Of a stretch of DNA of 5,970 nucleotides, positions 1 through 5,845 are shown in pieces; the stretch's first letter is position 1, and every line of letters begins with the position of its first letter. The stretch lies in the NCBI GenBank assembly GCA_964344785.1, contig CAYFOR010000148.1:1-5970 (forward strand), given 5' to 3'. The DNA comes from Thiopontia sp964344785 (lineage in GTDB: Bacteria > Pseudomonadota > Gammaproteobacteria > GCF-002020875). The notes below the pieces were generated by a model. That model saw nothing but the letters and a program-made list of their open reading frames with translations. It had not been told where the DNA came from and searched no databases. Position numbers and translations under genes: made by a program.

Positions 1-327
1 TCACGTTGGAATGACGGCCTCGCTTCAGGGCCATTTCATATTGGACAAGACTTACTGCTCTTCCCCCCTGGAAGATATTGTAAACTCAGTCTGCTGTTCT
101 CCTGTAGGCAGCAATAGGCCTGCGGTGCAACGGTATTACACCAAATGGCAGCCATGAGGTGTGACAATTATAATGATGGTCATTCACTTAACAGGCAATG
201 TCAACCTTAACTGCCGCTTAGCATTGACTGTGCAGCATGAAAAGATGGTTTCAGTGCGCCGTTCCGTGCAAATCTTGTATTTCAGTGAGTTGCGATGGCG
301 CTAGGGTAATCCAGTTTTCGGTTTCCG
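1..327. other. Non-coding or gene-edge region, no convincing gene
   Basis: I find no full gene here. Forward frames entering from the left edge stop by about position 155 and show no recognisable motif. On the minus strand a frame is open from about position 84 to the edge and contains an ATG at 34-32 followed by the codons for MALKRGRHSNV. This could be the N-terminus of a leftward gene cut by the window, but it has no clear ribosome binding site. A TTGACA hexamer lies on the minus strand at 204-199, with no good -10 at the normal distance. A TATAAT occurs at 169-174 on the plus strand. Short arms GGTG/CACC/GGTGT between 124 and 162 could form alternative weak hairpins, without a T-run that would mark a terminator. 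Confidence 0.4.
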
Positions 328-828
328 CTATCCAGGAATATCCATGCCGAGGCGTGACGACAACCAGTTTGCAATATCCCCCGTGCAACACTCTCCTCTT
401 GGGTTGGACTTTTCACAAAAACAGTGCTGTCCCGGTTTCATCTTGCTCTGAATCATTCGAATAACATCGGTTGTGCCGGTTCGTGCAATCTCCTCCAGCG
501 CCTGTTTTTTCAGAACCTTGAAGCAGTAGCAGAGAGGCGTTTCAGGAGACTCATCCTTGAGGGTAACGCGGTTCTTGAGGTCGTCCGTGGTGAATGGTCC
601 ACTGTCTGTTTCATTGTAGTAGACCACATCACAGTCAGGGTTCTCACAGAAGTGGTATTGCCGGGTTGGGTCCAGCGTTACAGCGGCCCTCTTTTTCAGG
701 GTATGTTGCGGAGTAAGAAATTTGACCTCGACTCCTTGCTGCTTGCAGGCGGGGCAGGCGATGGTGGCTCGGTGTTGACTACTGCTGCAACCACAGGATG
801 AGGTGGAGATTGTGGTGGTGTGGATCAT
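328..828 (-). CDS. CopZ N-terminal-type zinc/[2Fe-2S] protein lacking the HMA domain
   Basis: This 166-residue cytoplasmic protein matches the N-terminal domain of Archaeoglobus-type CopZ copper chaperones, a domain that binds zinc and a [2Fe-2S] cluster. Visible cysteines come in the expected order: CPAC (25, 28) and CENPDC (61, 66) for the zinc ribbon, LCYCF (100, 102), then CFCEKSNPRGECC (136, 138, 147, 148) for the cluster half, which resembles BFD ferredoxin-like domains. An extra CGC (12, 14) sits near the N-terminus. The C-terminal HMA copper-binding domain of full CopZ is absent: the protein ends about 18 residues after the last cysteine pair. The start is well supported by AAGGAG seven bases upstream. 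It diverges from the sigma factor gene. The family assignment is fairly firm. A copper role is uncertain because the copper-binding domain is missing; iron-sulfur or electron transfer, or a redox role, is equally possible. Confidence 0.85.
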   Translation of the reverse strand: MIHTTTISTSSCGCSSSQHRATIACPACKQQGVEVKFLTPQHTLKKRAAVTLDPTRQYHFCENPDCDVVYYNETDSGPFTTDDLKNRVTLKDESPETPLCYCFKVLKKQALEEIARTGTTDVIRMIQSKMKPGQHCFCEKSNPRGECCTGDIANWLSSRLGMDIPG

Positions 829-834
829 GATTGG

Positions 835-840
835 CTCCTT
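835..840 (-). promoter_or_regulatory. Strong Shine-Dalgarno of the CopZ-like gene
   Basis: The minus strand reads AAGGAG here, with seven bases to the ATG at 828-826. It fixes the start of the leftward gene. I see no convincing sigma-70 promoter further upstream on this strand. Confidence 0.8.
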
Positions 841-904
841 GGGTGAACGATACAGTCATCCCTGAAAGACGAGAAACAGACAAAATCGATGCATCTTTTT
901 TCGG

Positions 905-910
905 CATAAT
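905..910 (+). promoter_or_regulatory. Possible -10 element of the sigZ operon
   Basis: CATAAT matches five of six bases of the sigma-70 -10 consensus and lies 25 bases before the sigma factor ATG. There is no good -35 at 16-18 bases upstream, so this would need an activator or is fortuitous. I also looked for an ECF-type -35/-10 pair that could mean autoregulation. GAAAC at 873-877 and CGTC at 912-915 are both present, but they are much too far apart to pair. Confidence 0.25.
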
Positions 911-935
911 CCGTCTATGGTGTCAGTAGGGAAAA

Positions 936-1550
936 ATGTTCAACCTTCATCAACAGGAGCACTGTGTGGATATTGAAGCGGTCTGGAGTCGGTTTGGCGA
1001 TCCGTTACGGCATTTTATTGCGGCCCGTGTATCCGACCCGGATATGGTGGACGAGCTGACACAGCAGTTGCTGATAAAAAGTTACCAGAAACTGGATACT
1101 CTGAAGGAGCACGAACGTGTTGAGGGGTGGCTGTATCGTATTGCCCGTAATCTGGTGCATGATCACTACCGGCAACAGCAGAAGGAATCTGTTGATCCAT
1201 CGATAGCAGTAGAGGCGTTAATCGATTCTTCGGAAGAGAAATCGGCAGCAGAGGTGATCCGTGAGGAGCTGGGCCATTGCATTCGTCCCATGATTGATCA
1301 ACTGCCGGCACAATACCGGCGTACACTGACAGCCGTTGCACTGGAAGGCAAGTCACAAAAGAGATTGGCTGATGAACTCGGCGTCAGCCACTCCACGGTC
1401 CGGTCTCAAACGCAGCGTGGACGTGCTCAACTGCAACAGCGACTGAAACGCTGTTGTGACTTCAGGCAGGATGCACGTGGGGTCGTGATGGAGTACCAGC
1501 CAAAGCCGGGGCAGTGCAATACAGACTGTCTTTGCAGTGAGCGGTTGTGA
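936..1550 (+). CDS. sigZ: ECF RNA polymerase sigma factor, SigZ family, with cysteine tail
   Basis: This 204-residue protein is an extracytoplasmic-function sigma factor that would direct RNA polymerase to its own promoter class. Region 2 spans about residues 16-82 and includes VDELTQQ (38-44) and the WLYRIARN segment (65-72) typical of the -10-recognising helix. Region 4 spans about 112-172 with LPAQYR (123-128) and the helix-turn-helix LADELGVSHSTVRSQ (144-158). After region 4 comes a C-terminal tail with CC (173-174), the segment GVVMEY (182-187) and cysteines 194, 198 and 200. This resembles the SigZ family, whose tail carries a similar pattern. No anti-sigma gene is adjacent, which makes the cysteine tail a candidate sensor (inference). 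A weak purine-rich GTAGGGAAA precedes the ATG. It is the first gene of a three-gene operon. Confidence 0.88.
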   Translation: MFNLHQQEHCVDIEAVWSRFGDPLRHFIAARVSDPDMVDELTQQLLIKSYQKLDTLKEHERVEGWLYRIARNLVHDHYRQQQKESVDPSIAVEALIDSSEEKSAAEVIREELGHCIRPMIDQLPAQYRRTLTAVALEGKSQKRLADELGVSHSTVRSQTQRGRAQLQQRLKRCCDFRQDARGVVMEYQPKPGQCNTDCLCSERL

Positions 1551-1562
1551 GAATGCCGGAAG

Positions 1563-1967
1563 ATGGATGCCGCACTTCAATATATTGGCCATGTCGACAC
1601 CCCGTACAAGACGATTGAGGCGTGTCCCAACAACATAGACTATACGAGTGGCCCGCCTTGCCGGTTGGTCCTGAATGAAGCATTTCGTGCCGGTTTGACA
1701 GGGCTTCGTCCAGGGCAAAATATTCTGATCCTCTATTGGTTTGAAAACAGGGATCGAAACGAGCTGGTGGTTCCTGCGGATGAGGATGGGGAGTCGGTTG
1801 GTACCTTCGCACTCCGCTCACCAAACCGTCCCAATCCGATCGTGACGGCTACATTGCCGATTGAATCGATAGACCATGAGGGCGGTGTTGTCTCTGTTCG
1901 AGGGCTGGACTGTCTGGATGGGACCCCTTTGCTCGATATCAAACCGGCAATCCTGTTGGAAGGATGA
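1563..1967 (+). CDS. TrmO/TsaA-family tRNA (t6A37) N6-methyltransferase, short form
   Basis: This 134-residue protein belongs to the UPF0066/TsaA family. Escherichia coli TrmO of this family uses S-adenosylmethionine to methylate N6 of threonylcarbamoyladenosine at position 37 of certain tRNAs. Family signatures are clear: YIGHVDTPY (7-15), GLRPGQNILILYWF (47-60), FALRSPNRPNPI (82-93, part of the cofactor and substrate site) and GLDCLDGTPLLDIKP (114-128). At 134 residues it covers only the TsaA beta-barrel domain. The E. coli enzyme is about 235 residues and has an extra C-terminal domain, so the substrate may differ. The gene begins 12 bases after the sigma factor stop with a poor ribosome binding site, pointing to translational coupling. 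Its last base is shared with the next gene's start region (ATGA). Family confidence is high; exact substrate confidence is low. Confidence 0.9.
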   Translation: MDAALQYIGHVDTPYKTIEACPNNIDYTSGPPCRLVLNEAFRAGLTGLRPGQNILILYWFENRDRNELVVPADEDGESVGTFALRSPNRPNPIVTATLPIESIDHEGGVVSVRGLDCLDGTPLLDIKPAILLEG

Positions 1968-2509
1968 TTCAGGTCTCGGCATTCATAGCCACCAGTCTGG
2001 ATGGATTCATTGCCCGTGAAGATGGCGGCATTGACTGGCTGCCGAGTCCCGGTGAGTCTGATGCAGCCGATGATTGTGGATTTTCTGCGTTCTTCAACGC
2101 TGTGGACTGTCTGGTCATGGGGCGCAATACGTTCGAGACGGTTCTTCAGTTTGACGAGTGGCCCTATGAAGGCAAGCGTGTATTGGTTTTAAGCCGTTCG
2201 ATGTTGCAGTTGCCTGACCCACTGCCGGGAAAGGTGGAGCTCTGTTCGGGGCCACTTCCCACACTGCTTGAACGACTTGAGTCCGAGGGCTGTTCTCGCA
2301 TCTACGTCGATGGTGGCAGAACGATTCAATCCTTTCTGAATGAGGGGCTGTTGACGGATATCACCATTACCACCATCCCCATTCTGTTGGGGCGGGGGAT
2401 CAAGCTGTTTGCTGAAACCGGGGGGGATATCCCGCTGGAACATCTTGAAACCCGTGTATGTTCAGAAGGGTTGGTACAATCACTGTTCAGGGTATTAATT
2501 TCTGACTGA
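1964..2509 (+). CDS. RibD C-terminal / dihydrofolate-reductase-fold reductase
   Basis: This 181-residue cytoplasmic protein has the RibD C-terminal/dihydrofolate reductase fold (YyaP/YwjB-like group). Family features are ATSLDGFIAR (9-18) followed by D24-W25, the nucleotide-site segment MGRNTFE (52-58), VLSR (75-78), IYVDGGRTIQSFL (113-125) and PILLGRGIKLF (139-149). Such proteins bind NADPH and reduce a pterin- or flavin-precursor-like substrate, but most members of this branch have no known substrate and should not be called FolA. The ATG overlaps the preceding stop (ATGA at 1964-1967), and GGAAGG directly precedes it, so expression is coupled to the methyltransferase gene. The 3' end overlaps the convergent cytochrome gene by 15 bp, with no terminator between them. 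Confidence 0.9.
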   Translation: MIQVSAFIATSLDGFIAREDGGIDWLPSPGESDAADDCGFSAFFNAVDCLVMGRNTFETVLQFDEWPYEGKRVLVLSRSMLQLPDPLPGKVELCSGPLPTLLERLESEGCSRIYVDGGRTIQSFLNEGLLTDITITTIPILLGRGIKLFAETGGDIPLEHLETRVCSEGLVQSLFRVLISD

Positions 2510-3943
2510 AAATTTTCTGATCTTTACCTTCGCAGTAGATTCAGGGCGAACAGTGACTCTTTGCCTGGGGTGGGTGATGTCACCCGGGGATGGCAGCCCA
2601 TCACCATCCATATCGGCAACGACCGTAAGATAGTAGTTTCCGGGGTGGAGATAGCTGAAGGTAAATGCATCCCGGTCACCTTCGATCTCTGGAAAGGCGA
2701 GCAGGGTGTTGAGCAGATCTTCACGGATATAGCCGTATTCGGTAATGAATGTTCCGTTTTTTTCGGTGAGTGCCTTGTCAGAGAGTAGTAGTAACAGATT
2801 CTTTCCTCTGGTGGTTCGGCTACGCTGAATGGAGACTTTCAGTTTGGAGAGATGGGGGATCTGATCGATACGGTAGGGGTCCCTGGCGCTCTTGCCCAGT
2901 TCCACAACACTCTTTCCTGCCTCTTCCCATAGATAGCTTGCGGAGGTGATGGGGGCATACTCTTCTCCCCAGTATGGGAGCGGCATCCCTCTGGAGAAGT
3001 CACGTTCCACCACCTTTTTGGGAAAACCGACCATCTCTGCGGCCTTTTCAGCCAGATGGGGGTGGTTGCGTTGTGCCTGAAAGCTGAAATGTTTTTTCGG
3101 TTTCAACATGCCGAAGCGGCTGGTGTAGCTGTTGAACTCCAGCATTTCTTCGTAGAAGGTCAGCTCCATCCGCATCACCTTGTCACCGCCGTAGGCATCG
3201 ACAAAGCGATAGTAGCTCCCGCCACTCTGCTGTTCCACATGGTCGAGCACAAAATAGCTGGTTCGATAGATCCCATTGAGCATGCCGCCATTACGTGCCA
3301 TCAAGGTCTCTGTTCCCTTGTAGTTGGCAACAAAGAAGGAGGTAAACAGATTGCCCAGTGTACCCGCTTCGTAGATACCGTGAACATGAGAGGGGGCAAT
3401 GGCACGATAGTCAAAGGCCATCCACTCATATTCGGTACCCATCAGATTGAGTGAACCGATCCAGTGGCCCTGCATCTTTTCCAGAAATTCGAATCCCTTG
3501 CGATTGATATCAACCGGGGTGATGATGGGTGGTTTGAAGTCCTCCAGCTTACCGGCGATTTTCCTCGGCTTCCCTTTGCCCTTGTTGATATAGCCGCCGT
3601 CCACCCAGAGCTGAAACAGGTGACGCATATACTGCGGCATCAGGCCATCTTCCGGCATCGGGTCATCATGATCGTTGATGCGTTGTAGCAGTTCTCCTTG
3701 TTCTGCCTCTTTGCGTACCTGCGCATAACTGGTGAGTCGCAGTTTGCCTTCAGGTTTTTTGCCCGCGTGGCAACTGGTACAGAAGTTCTTCACAATCGGA
3801 CGGATATCATTGGTATAGGAAATCTCATCCTGAATCGTGCTGCCTGTTGAGGCCGCCATGGAAGTTTTGGCGGGTAGTAATGCAAGAGCTGCAAATAGTG
3901 TAGTAGTGAATCTGATCATGCTGTGGTTTTTGAAAATTGTCAT
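2495..3943 (-). CDS. Exported mono-heme protein with planctomycete-type cytochrome c domain
   Basis: This protein is 482 residues from the ATG at 3943, or 474 from the in-frame ATG at 3919. A signal peptide is visible: hydrophobic TTLFAALALLP after M9-I-R, then a likely cleavage near SMA-A (about residue 30), so it acts in the periplasm or beyond. Residues 41-115 look like a PSCyt1-type cytochrome domain: YTNDIRPI (43-50), the single heme site CTSCH (55-59), a DPMPEDG segment whose M96 is a candidate sixth ligand, and WVDGGY (113-118). The rest, about 120-482, matches no family I recognise. Its middle (150-280) is rich in aromatic beta-strand-like sequence, including HWIGSLNLMG and RNGGMLNGIYR. 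Near the end, HPGNYYLTVVAD then DGDG and PGD (434-455) looks like a calcium-loop beta-sandwich module. Neither ATG has a good Shine-Dalgarno. I favour 3919 because a palindrome and a predicted transcription start crowd 3943. Confidence 0.8.
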   Translation of the reverse strand: MTIFKNHSMIRFTTTLFAALALLPAKTSMAASTGSTIQDEISYTNDIRPIVKNFCTSCHAGKKPEGKLRLTSYAQVRKEAEQGELLQRINDHDDPMPEDGLMPQYMRHLFQLWVDGGYINKGKGKPRKIAGKLEDFKPPIITPVDINRKGFEFLEKMQGHWIGSLNLMGTEYEWMAFDYRAIAPSHVHGIYEAGTLGNLFTSFFVANYKGTETLMARNGGMLNGIYRTSYFVLDHVEQQSGGSYYRFVDAYGGDKVMRMELTFYEEMLEFNSYTSRFGMLKPKKHFSFQAQRNHPHLAEKAAEMVGFPKKVVERDFSRGMPLPYWGEEYAPITSASYLWEEAGKSVVELGKSARDPYRIDQIPHLSKLKVSIQRSRTTRGKNLLLLLSDKALTEKNGTFITEYGYIREDLLNTLLAFPEIEGDRDAFTFSYLHPGNYYLTVVADMDGDGLPSPGDITHPRQRVTVRPESTAKVKIRKFSVRN

Positions 3944-3957
3944 ATTTGATGATTTAC
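3932..3957. promoter_or_regulatory. Putative TetR operator, copy 1
   Basis: This imperfect palindrome has arms AAAT (3934-3937) and ATTT (3952-3955) around a core TCATATTTGA (3940-3949). It agrees with copy 2 at 19 of 23 aligned positions (3934-3956 against 3977-3999). It covers the upstream cytochrome ATG at 3943-3941, so a bound repressor would block transcription start or elongation leftwards. Its repressor is inferred to be the adjacent TetR protein. Confidence 0.5.
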
Positions 3958-3981
3958 ATTGTGGAGATGGTTTGATAAATT
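3953..3981 (+). promoter_or_regulatory. Possible promoter of the tetR operon
   Basis: TTTACA (3953-3958, five of six) and TAAATT (3976-3981, four of six) are 17 bases apart and would start transcription near 3988, inside operator copy 2. This fits an autoregulated repressor, but the -10 is weak. Confidence 0.35.
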
Positions 3982-3986
3982 GTCAA
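3958..3986 (-). promoter_or_regulatory. Predicted sigma-70 promoter of the cytochrome gene
   Basis: On the minus strand a perfect -35 TTGACA (3986-3981) is followed after 17 bases by CACAAT (3963-3958), a four-of-six match to the -10 consensus. Transcription would begin near 3951. That leaves only a few leader bases before the ATG at 3943 but about 30 before the ATG at 3919. The -35 lies inside operator copy 2. Confidence 0.5.
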
Positions 3987-4000
3987 TATTGATTATTTAT
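3975..4000. promoter_or_regulatory. Putative TetR operator, copy 2 (best palindrome)
   Basis: This is a 26-bp near-palindrome. Arms ATAAAT (3975-3980) and ATTTAT (3995-4000) flank a perfect 10-bp palindrome, TCAATATTGA (3983-3992), with mismatches only at the two bases on each side of the core. It lies immediately upstream of tetR, and its centre is 43 bp from that of copy 1, close to four helical turns, so two repressor dimers would sit on about the same face. The symmetry and position are seen directly; binding is inferred. Confidence 0.6.
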
Positions 4001-4014
4001 TGGTGTTGATCGTC

Positions 4015-4599
4015 ATGCCGAGACCCAACCTGAAAGCGGAACGAAGAGAGATGATCCTTGATGCCATGGAGCGTTGTGTAATCCGTGATGGTGTTAATGG
4101 CGCCACTCTGGAGAGGATTGCGGAAGAGGCGGGTATGCGTCGAAGCCTGCTGCGTCACAATGTGGGTAACCGGGAGCAGTTGATTGAGGCGTTACTGGAG
4201 CGATTCATCGAGCACTCCGATCTGGCAGTGGAGTGGATGCGGGATCGTATCTACAGAACAGGAAAGGTAGCGACACTATTGAATACCCTGTTTGATGAGC
4301 GTGAACAGAATCGTCAATTGACGCTGCTGGCGCTGTCATTGACGGCTGCAGCGAGTAGCCATTCGATGATTCGTGAGCGGATGAAGCAGTGGAATGAGCA
4401 GTTTGTAGCAACGATGGATGATCAGTTGAAGATGCTCTATCCAAAGGTGACGAAACGACAACGTCATGATGTGGCGGCAGGGCTGGTTGGAATCTATTTC
4501 AATGTGGAGTCGTTGTCTGCGCTGGGTGATGTCTCCGTGATCAGGAAGGCATCGAAGAGAGCGGCAGCCAGATTGTTGGATACATTGAAGAAACGATGA
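4015..4599 (+). CDS. TetR-family transcriptional regulator
   Basis: This 194-residue DNA-binding regulator has an N-terminal TetR helix-turn-helix at about residues 12-60: ILDAMERCVIRDGVNGATLERIAEEAGMRRSLLRHNVGNREQLIEAL in sequence, in which ATLERIAEEAG (30-40) and SLLRHNVGNREQL (44-56) are the canonical helices (the usual LY.HF is LLRHN here). The remaining 130 residues form a helical ligand-binding and dimer domain of unassigned specificity. I place the start at the ATG at 4015. TTG 4000 and GTG 4003 are in frame upstream but lie in or beside the palindrome and would add only VLIV-like residues. The gene diverges from the cytochrome gene, and 13 bases separate it from the radical SAM gene, so it probably represses itself, its downstream genes and the cytochrome gene. 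Confidence 0.9.
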   Translation: MPRPNLKAERREMILDAMERCVIRDGVNGATLERIAEEAGMRRSLLRHNVGNREQLIEALLERFIEHSDLAVEWMRDRIYRTGKVATLLNTLFDEREQNRQLTLLALSLTAAASSHSMIRERMKQWNEQFVATMDDQLKMLYPKVTKRQRHDVAAGLVGIYFNVESLSALGDVSVIRKASKRAAARLLDTLKKR

Positions 4600-4612
4600 A
4601 GGTGACGACTGA

Positions 4613-5821
4613 ATGAAAATCTATCTGATCAAGGCCTCCAGCGGCAGTGACTATTCGAAATACAAGGCGGAGACCGGTGGCCCTCCACAGAATATCTTTG
4701 CAGCAGCGGCCGCTACGCCCAGGCATCATGAAATTGAAATGTGTGACGAGACCATTGGCATGAAGGCCAACCTTGGTTCGGATGCAGATCTGGTGGTGAT
4801 CTTCATGTCCACGCCGGATGCCTACCGTGCCTATGAGCTGGCTGACCACTTCTACCAGCAGGGGAGTGGTGTAGCGTTGGGTGGACTACACACCCGATTC
4901 AATCAGGAAGAGGCACAGGAGCACTGTCACACCATCCTGATCGGTGAGGTCGAGCACTACTGGGAGGAGATGCTGCAGCATTTCGAGCGAGCGGTGCCGG
5001 AAGCCCGTTATGAGAGCCGTCAACCGGTGGATCTTGCGGCCCTGAACCCCTATCCCATCGATATCCTCTCTCCTGCGGTGTATGACTACACCTGGTCAGT
5101 TGTTGTCAGCAGAGGGTGCCCCTACCAATGCGCCTTCTGTCTGGTGCATGAGTTTTTCGATACCTTCAATGTACGCCCGATCGATCAGATCGTGGCAGAG
5201 CTGTGGGCGTTGAAGGAGGCGGGTGTGGAGTGGGTAGAGCTGCATTCGGACAATCTGACCCATCATAAACAATATGCATTGGAGCTGTTTGAGGCGATTG
5301 CACCAACAGGACTCAACTTCTATGGTGAGACCACGGTACTGATCGCGCGTGATGAGGCGTTGCTGCAGGCTGCACAGCAGGCTGGCGTCAAGGCGTTGCT
5401 GCTGGGTATTGAGACCCCTTCAGAGGCCGCGTTGAAGGCGCAGAAGAAATCTTTCGTGAAGCCCGCCCGGATGAAAGAGTATGTCGCAACCATTCGTAAA
5501 TACGGGATCAAGGTATGGGGGGATTTTCTCTTCGGATTTGATGATCACACCCCGGAGATCTTTGAGGAGACGCTCGATTTTGTCAAAGAGATCCGGGTAG
5601 ACAAGGTGATACCGCATTTTGTCATTCCGTTTCCAGGTTCTCCCACCTTTGCACAATTGGAGCGGGAAGGGCGTATTTTGACCCGGGACTGGTCACAGTA
5701 TGATGGCAGTCATGTGGTCTACCAGCCCAGCAATATGTCGCCACAGGAGTTGGAGGAGGGGGTCTATTGGGTCTGGCAGGAGAGTGCCGGTTTTATCGAC
5801 AAGCTGAAGTCATGGTTCTAA
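4613..5821 (+). CDS. B12-binding-domain radical SAM enzyme of unknown substrate
   Basis: This 402-residue enzyme has a cobalamin-binding-like N-terminal domain (about 1-135), shown by DADLVVIFMST (57-67), the GGLH turn (90-93) and GEVE (111-114). A radical SAM barrel follows at about 160-360, with the cluster motif CPYQCAFC (C169, C173, C176). It also has LHSDN (210-214), GIETPS (265-270), FGFD (307-310) and IPFPGSPTF (338-346), all usual barrel motifs of this class. It should bind a [4Fe-4S] cluster and S-adenosylmethionine and generate a 5'-deoxyadenosyl radical. Methylation, ring change or another outcome cannot be read from sequence. The DxHxxG base-off cobalamin motif is not visible, as in several members of this superfamily. 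At 402 residues it is compact and has no long C-terminal extension. AAGGTG lies eight bases before the ATG. The gene is cotranscribed with tetR by position. Confidence 0.88.
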   Translation: MKIYLIKASSGSDYSKYKAETGGPPQNIFAAAAATPRHHEIEMCDETIGMKANLGSDADLVVIFMSTPDAYRAYELADHFYQQGSGVALGGLHTRFNQEEAQEHCHTILIGEVEHYWEEMLQHFERAVPEARYESRQPVDLAALNPYPIDILSPAVYDYTWSVVVSRGCPYQCAFCLVHEFFDTFNVRPIDQIVAELWALKEAGVEWVELHSDNLTHHKQYALELFEAIAPTGLNFYGETTVLIARDEALLQAAQQAGVKALLLGIETPSEAALKAQKKSFVKPARMKEYVATIRKYGIKVWGDFLFGFDDHTPEIFEETLDFVKEIRVDKVIPHFVIPFPGSPTFAQLEREGRILTRDWSQYDGSHVVYQPSNMSPQELEEGVYWVWQESAGFIDKLKSWF

Positions 5822-5830
5822 CAACAGTAA

Positions 5831-5838
5831 AGAGAAGG
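5831..5838 (+). promoter_or_regulatory. Shine-Dalgarno of the edge gene
   Basis: AGAGAAGG lies seven bases before the ATG at 5846. It is the main reason to treat the following open frame as a real gene. Confidence 0.5.
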
Positions 5839-5845
5839 CTCAATC

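Noticed and set aside
124..162. Competing GGTG/CACC/GGTGT hairpin arms
   Set aside because: The arms are 4-7 bp with mismatches, with no T-run and no adjacent gene that would make an attenuator meaningful.
145..174. ATGGCA and TATAAT 18 bases apart on the plus strand
   Set aside because: It resembles a promoter, but no gene or RNA structure lies downstream in that direction before the antisense CopZ-like gene; probably chance in an AT-rich patch.
237..464. Forward frame beginning MKRWFQCAVP
   Set aside because: It runs antisense into the CopZ-like gene's 3' end, has no clear ribosome binding site and no recognisable motif; it is most likely a shadow.
424..801. Forward 125-codon frame
   Set aside because: It lies wholly antisense to the CopZ-like gene, whose conserved cysteine pattern makes that strand the coding one.
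829..935. CueR/MerR-type operator between copZ-like gene and sigZ
   Set aside because: I looked for a dyad with a long spacer typical of MerR-family promoters and found none.
1353..1824. Two minus-strand frames of about 120 codons
   Set aside because: They are antisense to sigZ and the TrmO-like gene, both with clear family signatures.
3056..3454. Forward 132-codon frame
   Set aside because: It is antisense to the cytochrome gene and has no plausible start signals or motif.
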